Below, one piece after another: positions 1-7,868 of a stretch of DNA of 64,000 bases (positions are counted from its first letter, which is position 1; each line of letters opens with the position of its first letter). The position numbers were made by a program, and so were the translations under genes. The stretch spans positions 62,001-126,000 of the forward strand of contig CATQHD010000001.1 of the NCBI GenBank assembly GCA_958295745.1, given 5' to 3'. Below the pieces are notes generated by a model. That model saw nothing but the letters and a program-made list of their open reading frames with translations, did not search any database and had not been told where the DNA came from. This stretch comes from an uncultured Acidimicrobiia bacterium (GTDB lineage Bacteria; Actinomycetota; Acidimicrobiia; Spongiisociales; Spongiisociaceae).

Positions 1-1863
1 CTCAAAAGTCTTGTGAACGTGAGCAGCACGCCTGATCTCACGGAGGTCGACATACCGATCGGCAGCCGCACCCTGATCCGCGAGATAAACGCGACGGACA
101 TAACGCCCACACTCCGGTTTGTCAATACACCTGGCGGCGCCGGCTTCCCGCAACACGACCTCACCGTCATACACAGATCCGCCATCGTGGTGTTCCCGTC
201 CAACGCCACCGCGAAAGAGTCTGGCGGCGGCGACCAACTCGCGATCATCATCGACAACGTGACCGCCAAGAAGCCGTCCGCCACGTTCAAGACCGCCAAC
301 CCGGGCTTTGAGTTTGACGATGCGACCATCATAGAGTTCGGTAATCCTGACAAGGATCTGGAGTTTGACAAACTGGTAAACGTAACATTCCCGGAGCTGG
401 GCGGCATCGTCTTTTCGATCAACAGCGCGGGTGAGACGCTGCGCATAAACGAGTGTACCCGTGCCCTGTCCCTGGGCATGGGCGAGGCCGATGCCAGGCT
501 GGGCATACGGACGCCCGCGGCCGGTGAAGACGGCGGGGCGTGCAGGGTGCCGGGTACGGACACGGTGTGGACGCTGCACTTTTCGGCGATAGGACATGCG
601 GATCCGCCGCCCGCCGTGACGCCACGGCCCGGGCCCGAGGTTACGGCTCCTCCCGCCCCGCCGACCGGCGGCAGATCCAGCGGCGGCGGAGGCGGCGGCG
701 GCGGAGGAGGAGGAGGCGGCGGCGCAGGCGCCCCCGGCGGCGCAGGCGTCCCGTCCATCGGTCCTGCCACCCGGGCCCAAGACCTCTATATCTGGTCCAT
801 ATCGTGGGACTGCCAGGCGGGGGTAGTCGGCATAGTGGCGGGACCCGACTATGAGAACATCTCCATATCCGTGCGCACGGTACAGCTTGGGTACCAGGAG
901 GCGGTCAAGATCGGTGATGCCGCCGCCGGCCCGGCGGCCCCCGCCCCGGCCCCCGCCATTCCCGGATACGGCGCCTTTACGGCGGCGATGGGCGAGGCCG
1001 ACGACTATATCGGCGTGACCGCCCTCCTGCAGTCCGGCGGAACCCTGAGCACCGTCAGCGAGTCGGTCCGCGTGGACTCCTGCGTGGGCCAGACGCTGTA
1101 CGAGGTGCCGTCCCATGCCCCGCGGACCGGATCCGGCGTGCCCTTGCAGGACGGGGACGCCGCGGGTGACGGCGGCGGCGCCGGCGGCGGCGCGCCGGAT
1201 CGGGCAGAACCGGGCGCCGGCGGCGCGACGGTGGAGCCGCCGCAACGGGCGCCGGAGCCTGCCTCTACGTCAGGTGATCCGGGGCGGACGGATCCGGCAG
1301 ACGCCGCCGCCGCCGCCGGCGCCGCCGGCGGGCAACAGCCGCCCGAAACCGGCGGGGACGGGTGCGGCCCCGGAACCGTCAACCGTGACGGCGTATGTAC
1401 GGTTGTCGTGCCCGAGGCCGGTCCGGAGGCGGGTGAGGGCGGCGCCGGCGGCGGCGGTGACGTGGACGCCGGCAGTACCGGCACCGGAGGAGGCTGCCTG
1501 ATCGCCACGGCCGCATACGGGACGGAGCTTGCCCCGCAGGTGCAGCGGCTCCGCGAGCTGAGGGACGCCACGGTGCTCTCCACGGTTCCGGGCGCCTCGT
1601 TCATGGGTGTATTCAACACCGCATACTACACCGTATCTCCCGTTATCGCCGACCTGGAACGGCAGAACGACGCGTTCAGGGATCTCGTCCGCGCGGCGAT
1701 AACGCCCGGGATCTGGGTGCTTGGCGCCGTGATGCCGATGGCCGAGCCCGGTTCGGATGTCTCGGTGGCGGCGGCAGGCGCGCTGTCGATCGCGTTGCTG
1801 GCGGGCATGTACGCCGGTCTGCCGGTCCTGGCAGCGTATGCCGTGGCAAGGCGCCGCGGCTAG
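1..1863 (+). CDS. CFI-box C-terminal surface protein, 5' end outside window
   Basis: The frame is open from base 1, so the N terminus lies outside the window; the GTG at 13 is only an internal candidate. The visible part is an extracellular beta-rich region, a poly-Gly stretch (about 680-725), a second folded region (about 770-1110), a Gly/Pro/Ala-rich linker, and a C-terminal module starting GGCLIATAAYG at about 1489. That motif, followed by LAPQVQRLRELRD and a hydrophobic C-terminal helix ending in RRR, is the CFI-box module found in many thaumarchaeal surface proteins. The protein is probably exported and held in the membrane by the C-terminal helix. Function is unknown; attachment or coat structure is inference. 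Decayed copies of parts of it occur at about 9,360, 10,908, 12,428 and 32,300-32,760. Confidence 0.8.
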   Translation, partial: LKSLVNVSSTPDLTEVDIPIGSRTLIREINATDITPTLRFVNTPGGAGFPQHDLTVIHRSAIVVFPSNATAKESGGGDQLAIIIDNVTAKKPSATFKTANPGFEFDDATIIEFGNPDKDLEFDKLVNVTFPELGGIVFSINSAGETLRINECTRALSLGMGEADARLGIRTPAAGEDGGACRVPGTDTVWTLHFSAIGHADPPPAVTPRPGPEVTAPPAPPTGGRSSGGGGGGGGGGGGGGAGAPGGAGVPSIGPATRAQDLYIWSISWDCQAGVVGIVAGPDYENISISVRTVQLGYQEAVKIGDAAAGPAAPAPAPAIPGYGAFTAAMGEADDYIGVTALLQSGGTLSTVSESVRVDSCVGQTLYEVPSHAPRTGSGVPLQDGDAAGDGGGAGGGAPDRAEPGAGGATVEPPQRAPEPASTSGDPGRTDPADAAAAAGAAGGQQPPETGGDGCGPGTVNRDGVCTVVVPEAGPEAGEGGAGGGGDVDAGSTGTGGGCLIATAAYGTELAPQVQRLRELRDATVLSTVPGASFMGVFNTAYYTVSPVIADLERQNDAFRDLVRAAITPGIWVLGAVMPMAEPGSDVSVAAAGALSIALLAGMYAGLPVLAAYAVARRRG

Positions 1864-2180
1864 TCCGCGGACAGGATTGGCAGGCCGGTCCGTGGAACGC
1901 CACCGCCTGCGGTCCGGCCGCACGCCGGGGGGCTCCAATCCGGTGGTTTCCGATACCTGCCGCACGCCGGCTGTACGGGCCGCCGGCGGCGTTACGGCAT
2001 GCGCAAAAGGCGCCCGCGGATCGGATCCGAAACCCCAGAATTCTGGAAGGGCCCGGGCCTGAGGCGCCGCCCGAACGCATGCAAACCGGCCCGTGTCCCG
2101 TATCCGGTCCGGCCAGAGGCGGTGCGGCCCACATCAGCCCGTGTCCTGTAACCGAAACCTGCGAATCCGGGACGATCATC
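1864..2180. other. Intergenic, no gene recognised
   Basis: GC-rich DNA between two gene ends that face each other. I see no supported reading frame, RNA gene or clear repeat. Confidence 0.5.
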
Positions 2181-2528
2181 CTACGGCATCCGGTTTTGTA
2201 CGTAACCGCATACGGATTTGTGCCATTGTATAGCTGCATCTCTTTCACTTTTCGTCAGTTGATCAAAATCAACAACATACCTTGCTTTCATGCAAAGGGC
2301 ATAGAGATTGTGGTAATCCTCAGTGACCGGTTCAAGCTCTTTTTGAACCGCCGTATTGCGTGCCCAATGTCCGCGCGGCCTCTTGCCCTTCGAGACCGGA
2401 TATGCGTCAACAATATGAAGGGCGGAATAAAACAGCGTGGTAATCCCCCGATCCTCATATTGCGGATTCTTCGATAAATATTCCTGTGCGTCGTGGTTGT
2501 GCTCGCTCTGTCTCGTGTGCCGGATCAT
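2181..2528 (-). CDS. Small HEPN-like helical protein (module copy 1, second gene)
   Basis: A 115-residue protein resembling small HEPN-domain proteins: it has the NPQYEDRGITTLFYSALH segment, a middle R-G-HWARN segment, and a YHNLYALCMKARY segment. HEPN proteins are often RNases or toxins, but I do not see a clean R-x4-6-H catalytic motif, so activity is uncertain. It overlaps the stop of the upstream partner gene by 4 bases, so the two are translated together. Paralogues are at 11,479-11,847 (intact) and 30,414-32,123 (broken). Family call is from pattern recognition; the toxin role is inference. Confidence 0.6.
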   Translation of the reverse strand: MIRHTRQSEHNHDAQEYLSKNPQYEDRGITTLFYSALHIVDAYPVSKGKRPRGHWARNTAVQKELEPVTEDYHNLYALCMKARYVVDFDQLTKSERDAAIQWHKSVCGYVQNRMP

Positions 2529-2986
2529 TTTTGGTCGGCTTCTTGCATTTTTTCAAAAATTGGCGCGGTGCCGATGAGGTGATCCTGGCGCACTTCATCC
2601 CTGTGCAGTATTATCGGCGTGACCTCGGTATCTGGAAACACATCCATGATCTCCCTGACATTTCTGCATATTGCCGTCAGCGCTTCGACCCTGTCATCTA
2701 GAGAATGAATGAAGATTATATGCAGGGCCCTGTCATGTAAAACCGCATAATGGGCCTGGGTAACGTACTCCGGCCCGGCAAATATTTTTTTCGTGTGTTC
2801 GAGGACGGGTTCCACATCTTTCCGTAACGCAGAGTTTATCTTGGACTCTAACTCTTTGATGTAACGTTCCTGGTTCTTCAACCTTTTTTCCATCTCCTGC
2901 CTCTCCACCGGTTCCTTTTCTGCCTCCGGCTTTGTACCTTTGATGTGCCGTTCCCCTGATTTTGGCGGTTCTGTCGTCTGTGCCAT
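2525..2986 (-). CDS. Partner protein of HEPN-like module (copy 1, first gene)
   Basis: 153 residues. The N-terminal third is charged and probably coiled coil (MEKRLKNQERYIKELESKI). The C-terminal half carries the part shared with its paralogues: a hydrophobic strand (HIIFIHS), a helix, then a DVFPDTEVTPIILHRDEV region matching EDAFPNVNFEHIYTLSKYFDE in the copy at 11,840. I do not recognise the family. It is the first gene of a two-gene overlapping unit, the position an antitoxin or sensor usually takes. A TATA-like box lies 26 bases before the ATG, so the transcript is probably leaderless. Confidence 0.6.
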   Translation of the reverse strand: MAQTTEPPKSGERHIKGTKPEAEKEPVERQEMEKRLKNQERYIKELESKINSALRKDVEPVLEHTKKIFAGPEYVTQAHYAVLHDRALHIIFIHSLDDRVEALTAICRNVREIMDVFPDTEVTPIILHRDEVRQDHLIGTAPIFEKMQEADQK

Positions 2987-3653
2987 GTGCGGGGGTTATC
3001 TGTCAGACATTTAATCTTTGGTTCGGGGCAGCTGTGGGCGCAGATCCCTTTTTTGGCCATGCTTGAATGGGTTGTGGGGGAGGGGGGGGGGTTGGCCGTA
3101 ATTCGCGGTTCTGGGGGGATTCGGAGACCTGTCATCCGTCAGTCGATTGCGGAAAACAATGGAACGCCCGCCTTTACAACCGCCCCACCCGGGCAAACTC
3201 TTCATTTTGGGGACCAATCCCACCGCCCGTTCACGGCACCCCTAGACGTTAGACCCCGTAAGATGACATTTATCATCTGTATGTTTTTTGGTTGTGTGTA
3301 AACGTGGGCACCCGAAAATCAAAAATGCCGCTAGGGGGCAACCCTTAGCACCATCCTACGAGGGCCCCCGTGTATATGGGTGATGCCAAGAGGATTGTGA
3401 GGGGGGGGGGCCTTGAAAATGTCAGGTGCCTAACTTTACGGAACCTGGAGGCCGGTTCTGTAACGTCTTGGGGCGCTAGACACGGACACACGTAAGAACC
3501 GGGGCCGAAATCCCCCGCCCCCCAACCCCCGTTTTTGGAGTTTGGGGGAATTTTCTACCTTTGGGGCCTTGCGGGCGAATACGTCCCAGCACCACAAGAC
3601 GTTACAGAGCCCTGAAACGATGCACAAACATACTCGGCAACACGCAGTCCCGT
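2987..3653. other. Intergenic with two long G tracts
   Basis: Apart from the promoter of the module to the left, I see no supported gene. Uninterrupted G tracts of ten bases occur at 3082-3091 and 3401-3410, and a C-rich stretch at about 3510-3530. Confidence 0.5.
3008..3015 (-). promoter_or_regulatory. TATA box for HEPN-like module copy 1
   Basis: ATTAAATG on the minus strand, centred about 26 bases before the ATG at 2986, as expected for an archaeal leaderless transcript. Confidence 0.55.
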
Positions 3654-3797
3654 ATGGCCGGCGCAAAAGGCAAGACATACTCGCCGCCGCTTTCAGAGGA
3701 AGAGATTCGGGACATCAAAAAGGCGCTGACCGAAGCCCCGGAACACGGGTGTGCCGGCGGCAAAGAAGCGGTAGAATGGTTAGACGGCATTGACTAA
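3654..3797 (+). CDS. Antitoxin-like small protein of a RelE/ParE-type pair
   Basis: 47 residues from ATG 3654 (MAGAKGKTYSPPLSEEEI...VEWLDGID). It is short and acidic, and its last codons overlap the start of the next frame by 8 bases. That layout, with a RelE/ParE-like frame downstream, is typical of a type II antitoxin. A longer start at 3561 is possible, but the extra N terminus looks like random GC-rich sequence. The partner toxin is frameshifted, so this gene may be a leftover. Confidence 0.5.
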   Translation: MAGAKGKTYSPPLSEEEIRDIKKALTEAPEHGCAGGKEAVEWLDGID

Positions 3798-4057
3798 ATG
3801 GGATGCGTTGTTTACGCCCTCTTTTATGAAGGAATACGAGGATCGGACACGAACGTCGCAGGAGGACAAGAGAGGCGGTAGGGATAATCACGACAAGCCC
3901 GGATCCTGCGGATCTGGGAGATTACAAAAAGGACATCGACGTATTCTCCTACGAGATGGGCAGGAAGGACAGGATCATTTTTACTGTCGATTATGCCGGG
4001 CACGGGGTGATGTTTCTACGGCTCTGCGATCACAAGTCCGCACACGGCAAGGACTGA
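3790..4057 (+). pseudogene. RelE/ParE-family toxin, frameshifted
   Basis: It starts at TTG 3790 (TKWDALFTPSFMKEYEDRT) overlapping the antitoxin stop. At about 3875 the frame must shift to continue as AVGIITTSPDPADLGDYKKD, then YEMGRKDRIIFTVDYAGH and FLRLCDHKSAHGKD, ending at the TGA at 4057. The second half is a typical RelE/ParE fold: a basic GRKDRIIF strand followed by a final beta hairpin with DHK. This family cleaves mRNA on the ribosome or blocks gyrase. Because of the frameshift I call it a broken toxin, unless the shift is a sequencing error. Confidence 0.65.
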
Positions 4058-4356
4058 AAGGTTTTGGCGGTTCGGGCCGGGCCTGCCTGTCCGCGCCGGC
4101 GGACAGGGCATCCCTTGGAAGGCGTATGGGGTCGCATATCGGTTTGCGGGTGGCAGGCATCGACTCCACAGACCGGGAATTTCCGACATCGCGGGTGCCT
4201 TCCAACGTTTTTCGGTCCGTATGCGCCGGCCCCGCGTGCAACCGGGACGTGAAACAGGCCGCAATACGGGCATGCCGGACACGGATTTGACCGGGGGTCG
4301 GGCGTACACGGACCACCGAAACAAACCCCCTAATACCTTTATTTTTATTACCTGTT

Positions 4357-4506
4357 ATGGGTACCGCACCGCGAAAGAAAACACACGTGACAGACGTCGA
4401 CAAAGATGTCGAGGATGACTTTGCAGACATTGTACGCCATACCGAACAATGTCTGGGCAGGATATGGAACAGCAAATCGGACGATGTGTGGAACAGGGTT
4501 CCGTAA
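4357..4506 (+). CDS. Orphan antitoxin-like small protein
   Basis: 49 residues (MGTAPRKKTH ... LGRIWNSKSDDVWNRVP). The C-terminal pattern of a helix followed by IWNSK-DDVW resembles small archaeal antitoxins whose tails end in I-W-x-x-x-E/D-D-x-W. A TATA-like TAATACC lies about 26 bases upstream. No toxin follows: the next 200 bases show no gene. It may be a remnant of a pair or a solitary antitoxin. Confidence 0.45.
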   Translation: MGTAPRKKTHVTDVDKDVEDDFADIVRHTEQCLGRIWNSKSDDVWNRVP

Positions 4507-4735
4507 CATCTTCGGCACCTGGAACCGGGCGGATTTTCCTTCAAAATCCGCGAATTTTGCCATCTTGAGACCGTTGTAGAGACGAGCGTTCCGGGTGCGG
4601 ATGTGTCACTTGTTGGCTCCCCGGAGTGATGAGGGCCGGCATCCGCCTGGGTCCTGCAGTCCGGGCCCAGGTGCCCAAGATGTTACAGAACCCCCCAAAC
4701 AAAAAATTAAATAGTAACCAGACCTACCACCACAC

Positions 4736-4888
4736 ATGGATTCAGCAACAAAAGCGGCCGAATTTATGGCATATTACTTCAAAAACAGGTCCCTAAAGGA
4801 CGACAAGAGACTCGAGGAATATTCCCGCAAGTTCAGCGAGGAGTATTCCCGGACCTGGGAACTCGTACTGGTCGAGGACGACGACTAG
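4736..4888 (+). CDS. 50-residue acidic protein, array 1 copy 1
   Basis: An intact 50-residue frame, MDSATKAAEFMAYYF then KNRSLKDDKRLEEYS, ending WELVLVEDDD. It is acidic, probably two helices followed by a short strand. I do not recognise a named family. Three copies lie in a row here with a start-to-start distance of 270-272 bases, and three more at 19,112-19,708. The coding parts are almost identical between arrays, with changes mainly in the middle (KR/EG/KD/ED after KDD), which suggests selection on the protein. The size and promoter suggest an antitoxin, inhibitor or small regulator; this is inference only. Confidence 0.65.
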   Translation: MDSATKAAEFMAYYFKNRSLKDDKRLEEYSRKFSEEYSRTWELVLVEDDD

Positions 4889-4976
4889 CCGCCCCGATCA
4901 TTTGCAGCGGGATTCCGCCATTTCCCCGACCCCTGACGCCGTCCAAACAGGACATCGGCGGCTCCCAAACCAAAAA

Positions 4977-4983
4977 TTAAATA
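4977..4983 (+). promoter_or_regulatory. TATA box repeated in front of the acidic-protein copies
   Basis: TTAAATA centred 26 bases before ATG 5006, preceded by an A-rich BRE-like CCAAAAA. The same block stands in front of the copies at 4736, 5278, 19,112, 19,383 and 19,655. The spacing predicts a leaderless mRNA starting at the ATG. Confidence 0.65.
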
Positions 4984-5005
4984 CGGATCAGACCTGCCCC
5001 CACGC

Positions 5006-5158
5006 ATGGATTCAGCAACAAAAGCGGCCGAATTTATGGCATATTACATCAAAAACAGGTCCCTAAAGGACGACGAGGGACACCGGGAATATTCCCGCAA
5101 GCTCAGCGAGGAGTATTCCAGGACCTGGGAACTCGTACTGGTCGAGGACGACGACTAG
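5006..5158 (+). CDS. 50-residue acidic protein, array 1 copy 2
   Basis: Intact. It differs from copy 1 at a few positions (YYI for YYF, DEGHRE for DKRLEE, RKL for RKF). It is preceded by its own TATA box and followed by the same spacer, which contains GC-rich complementary stretches (GACGCC...GGCGGC) that could form a terminator-like hairpin. Confidence 0.65.
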   Translation: MDSATKAAEFMAYYIKNRSLKDDEGHREYSRKLSEEYSRTWELVLVEDDD

Positions 5159-5277
5159 CCGCCTCCGATCATTTGCAGCGGGATTCCGGCATTTTCCCGC
5201 CCCTGGACGCCGCCCAAACAGGACAGACGGCGGCTCCCAAACCAAAAATTAAATACGGATCAGACCTGCCCCCACGC

Positions 5278-5298
5278 ATGGATTCAGCAACAAAAGCG
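5278..5298 (+). pseudogene. 50-residue acidic protein, array 1 copy 3, truncated
   Basis: Promoter and the first seven codons (MDSATKA) match the other copies; after 5298 the sequence changes abruptly to an unrelated repeat that also occurs at about 9,637. This is a recombination junction. The promoter appears intact, so a short chimeric peptide could still be made. Confidence 0.6.
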
Positions 5299-5299
5299 C

Positions 5300-5468
5300 C
5301 CCCTGCGATGCTACGCCGGTCCGCGGCCCCCGGTGCAGAAACGCCCGCCGCCGACCCGGCCTCCGGCGGCGCATGGTGGGGCACGTCCGGCCCCCGACAC
5401 CGGCCTACGGGACAGACCTCGGTTTTGCGGGGATGCCTACGCCTACCGCCCGCGGACTACACAGAACC
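5300..5468 (+). repeat. Dispersed repeat, copy 1 (second copy 9,637-9,817)
   Basis: About 170 bases that align with 9,637-9,817, both ending at CAGAACC. The second copy carries an extra G-rich tract. Neither has a convincing reading frame. It abuts the truncation point of the acidic-protein array. Confidence 0.6.
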
Positions 5469-5566
5469 ATTTTTTGCCATTTGAGCAAATATGGGTGGTT
5501 TATGCCGTACCTGCCCACTTCAGAATCCACATCCCCGGGATTATACAGAACCACCATCAACAAGAT

Positions 5567-5573
5567 CTAAATA
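5567..5573 (+). promoter_or_regulatory. TATA box of the DprA-like gene
   Basis: CTAAATA centred 26 bases before ATG 5596, consistent with a leaderless transcript. Confidence 0.6.
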
Positions 5574-5595
5574 GGGGTTTGCCAAAATCATCAAT

Positions 5596-6300
5596 ATGGG
5601 GCAGGAACAAATAACAAACGTGAAATATCCACCAATGCGCCTAGAAGACCTGATCGGTCCTCTGAATGACGTCGAATCAGAATTCAAACCAAAAACAATC
5701 TTTTGCAGAGGTTCGATGGAAATTCCCCTGCCATCTCCCAGGGTTTCGATCGTCGGATCCAAAAACGCATCTGAAAAAGGAATCCATGAGGCCAAAACAA
5801 TCGCAAAGAACTTGACTGAAAGCAAGGTAATAATCGTAAGCGGCCTTGCAAGAGGAATCGATACGGCGGCACACAAAACCGCGATAAAACACGGCGGTAA
5901 GACAATTGCGGTTATTGGTACCCCTCTAGACAGGGTGTACCCGAGGGAAAACGCTGATCTGCAGGATCTGATCGCCAAGGATCACTTGGTGATCTCACAA
6001 TATCCGGTCGGATCTGTGGTAATGAAGAAAAATTTTGTCCTGCGAAACAGGACCATGGCGCTAATTTCCGACGCAACCGTGATTGTTGAGGCCGGCGAAT
6101 CAAGCGGTTCATTACATCAGTGCTGGGAAACACTCCGGACCGGCAGACCGCTATTTGTTTGCAAGGATGTTATAGACAACCGGGATCTGCGGTGGCCAAA
6201 AGAGATGATTAAATACGGTGCAATGACGTTTGACGACCCGTCAGACATACTGGAAAATATTCCGTCAGACGTTAAAATCACCACGGATCTGTTTCAATAG
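5596..6300 (+). CDS. DprA/Smf-like Rossmann-fold (SLOG) protein
   Basis: 234 residues. The DprA signature is clear: VSIVGSKNAS, then VIIVSGLARGIDTAAH, GGKTIAVIGTPLDRVYPREN, a SQYPVG turn, and NRTMALISDATVIVEAGESSGSLHQ. DprA binds single-stranded DNA and loads RecA in bacterial transformation; related SLOG proteins sense nucleotides in conflict systems. It lacks the extra N- and C-terminal domains of full bacterial DprA. It is followed after 7 bases by a phosphoribosyltransferase-like frame, so the two form an operon. The region is visibly more AT-rich than its surroundings, which suggests lateral transfer. The family call is firm; the cellular role (DNA uptake or defence) is open. Confidence 0.8.
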   Translation: MGQEQITNVKYPPMRLEDLIGPLNDVESEFKPKTIFCRGSMEIPLPSPRVSIVGSKNASEKGIHEAKTIAKNLTESKVIIVSGLARGIDTAAHKTAIKHGGKTIAVIGTPLDRVYPRENADLQDLIAKDHLVISQYPVGSVVMKKNFVLRNRTMALISDATVIVEAGESSGSLHQCWETLRTGRPLFVCKDVIDNRDLRWPKEMIKYGAMTFDDPSDILENIPSDVKITTDLFQ

Positions 6301-6307
6301 GCGCCTA

Positions 6308-6802
6308 ATGAACATACAACAAATCGATTTCGGTTCTTTTTTGGCATATTCGCCACGGGGGGATTCCGAGATTGAAAAACAATCCAGGACTCAAATGATT
6401 AACCTCAAGCGGGACAAACACATCAACCATGGCTCCAGTCAGATCCCAACGTCGAATTATCTTGCCAAACAGATCAAACAAAATATAGACGAACTGCCAT
6501 TTGCGGATTATTTTAACGAAACCACGCTGCTTGTCCCCGCTCCGAGCAGTTCTTCTACCAAGCCAAATTTTTTGCGAATTACGGAGCGTCTTGCAAATGC
6601 GCTGGTCATGGCCGGTCTAGGAAAACACACAAAACTGTGCCTGGAGCGTATGTACGACGTACCAAAATCATCCAGAGTTAGCGCAAACGACAGACCAAAA
6701 GCGGCCGAACATTACAATTCAATCAAGGCACAAAAAATACTGACCGACCCGAGGTTGTCGCATAAATCCACCCAGAGCAGTGATCTGCCCATAAATTCAT
6801 GA
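6308..6802 (+). CDS. Phosphoribosyltransferase-like (ComF-like) protein, probably C-terminally truncated
   Basis: 164 residues from ATG 6308. After an N-terminal part beginning MNIQQIDFGSFLAYSP, a strand TTLLVPAPSS is followed by a helix with ITERLANALVMAGLGKHTKLCLER and a VSANDRPKAAEHYNSIKA segment. This order matches ComF-type phosphoribosyltransferases (LVPVP, Ala-rich helix, L-x-R, R-x-x-N). The expected PRPP-binding loop (DD-x-x-T-x-G) is missing: the frame leaves the pattern at about 6,745 and ends in unrelated sequence, so the gene is probably truncated. It is coupled to the DprA-like gene. Confidence 0.5.
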   Translation: MNIQQIDFGSFLAYSPRGDSEIEKQSRTQMINLKRDKHINHGSSQIPTSNYLAKQIKQNIDELPFADYFNETTLLVPAPSSSSTKPNFLRITERLANALVMAGLGKHTKLCLERMYDVPKSSRVSANDRPKAAEHYNSIKAQKILTDPRLSHKSTQSSDLPINS

Positions 6803-6844
6803 TTTCGTCCGCCTTTTCCGCTCAGGCCACGGTCAGCGGACGGC

Positions 6845-6978
6845 CAAGCCTTACGGCACACCGGAATCCCGTTCAGAGCCTCCACGTTCATGCGGAGGCC
6901 GGTGTGGGCCCGAACCGGGCCTGCGTCTCGGACTTTCTGTATCTGTAGTACAGCGGGTGGTCTGCCGTCTCGGCGGCG
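6845..6978 (-). pseudogene. Transposase C-terminal remnant, copy 1
   Basis: On the minus strand, YYRYRKSETQARFGP followed, after a frame change, by NVEALNGI resembles the C-terminal end of a DDE transposase (R-x-R-K-x-E-T-Q-x-R-F-G, then N-x-x-x-L-N). No full frame exists. A longer copy is at 9,024-9,270. Confidence 0.4.
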
Positions 6979-6984
6979 GCGGCG

Positions 6985-7063
6985 GCGCCGACTTGCCCGC
7001 ACGATGCCGTCACGTGACGGTTTCATGTATTCTGTAATACCTGACCATAAAAACACCGATGAG
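6985..7063 (-). pseudogene. Integrase N-terminal remnant, copy 1
   Basis: About 80 bases encoding SGITEYMKPSRDGIVR on the minus strand. They match the start of the integrase fragment beside tRNA-Val (20,727-20,794) and the copy at 8,935-9,008. Only the start of the gene remains. Confidence 0.5.
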
Positions 7064-7091
7064 GATATGGGCCGGAAGGTTTTGGTGCCGT

Positions 7092-7391
7092 CTACACTAT
7101 GACGCCCCGACCTGATGGGAGCGGGGGGAGATCTACCTTTTCCCCGGGCTTTGTACACCCCTCGTTGTACTCTTTGATGTATTCCAGCACCATCCTCTTT
7201 CCCTCCTCGGGGATCTCTTCAAACGGGAATCCGTACTTGCATGCGGCAAACAAGGTGACGGGGGTAAAGTATTTGTTGTCGCAGTCAGGGGCGAACGTGT
7301 TCTTTATGCGTTTCGATGTACTCGTGGCGTCCGTTTGACGTGATTGCAAGGATGAATTTTTGACCATGTCTTTTCCCTGCCCTTGTTGCAT
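7092..7391 (-). CDS. Hypothetical protein, overlapping the gene upstream
   Basis: 99 residues. The central part (NTFAPDCDNKYFTPVTLF, CKYGFPFEEIPEEGKRMVLEYIKEYNEG) has the look of a real protein with a helical C terminus. It overlaps the 3' end of the frame at 7,285-7,815 in a different reading frame. It may be a separate gene, or the true C terminus of that protein after a frameshift. I do not recognise it. Confidence 0.4.
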   Translation of the reverse strand: MQQGQGKDMVKNSSLQSRQTDATSTSKRIKNTFAPDCDNKYFTPVTLFAACKYGFPFEEIPEEGKRMVLEYIKEYNEGCTKPGEKVDLPPLPSGRGVIV

Positions 7392-7815
7392 CCTCCCTGC
7401 TTATAAATTGCATGGCGGCTACGGCGTCCAAATACGGGTCGCCTGTAGGGCTCCTCCAATAGCCGATCAGGGGCTGGTTTGAGGATTCAGAGATCATCTC
7501 ATATCCATGTCTCAGGGTATCATCCACCTCGATGTTTTTACGGCAGGTGACAGCTATGAGATACACGGGCCTATCCGTCCGGAAACGCCTGTTTCCTCTG
7601 ACCAGTTCTCGGAACAGGGCCAGACATTCATGCCTACGCCTTACATCAAACACCAGATCAGATTTCGGACTGTATGTGAATCCGCTGGAACCATCACGTG
7701 TTTTTACGACCGCACGAATCTTGCTCTGTATGTCCACAAAGGGGAGCGCCCCGGTGTGGTTACCCCCGGGAACGACCTCCTCATCCGGATCCGGCACCTC
7801 TGGACTTGACACCAA
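7285..7815 (-). CDS. Hypothetical protein
   Basis: 176 residues; the start is TTG or GTG (7815/7812). It contains DIQSKIRAVVKTRDG, DLVFDVRRRHECLALFRELVRG, RPVYLIAVTCRKNIEVDDTLRHGYEMISES, and DPYLDAVAAMQFISREDATRAGKRHGQK. The alternating hydrophobic and charged pattern supports a real globular protein, probably alpha/beta. No family is recognised. The end overlaps a second frame (7,092-7,391), so a frameshift is possible. Confidence 0.45.
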   Translation of the reverse strand: MVSSPEVPDPDEEVVPGGNHTGALPFVDIQSKIRAVVKTRDGSSGFTYSPKSDLVFDVRRRHECLALFRELVRGNRRFRTDRPVYLIAVTCRKNIEVDDTLRHGYEMISESSNQPLIGYWRSPTGDPYLDAVAAMQFISREDATRAGKRHGQKFILAITSNGRHEYIETHKEHVRP

Positions 7816-7868
7816 ACAACCCCCGTCATATCCGGTAAGAGACGATATATCAAACCTTCTCTGTAAAC

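Noticed and set aside
1005-1965. Minus-strand frames opposite the first surface protein
   Set aside because: They are Pro/Ser/Arg-rich shadows; the plus frame has a recognised CFI-box C terminus.
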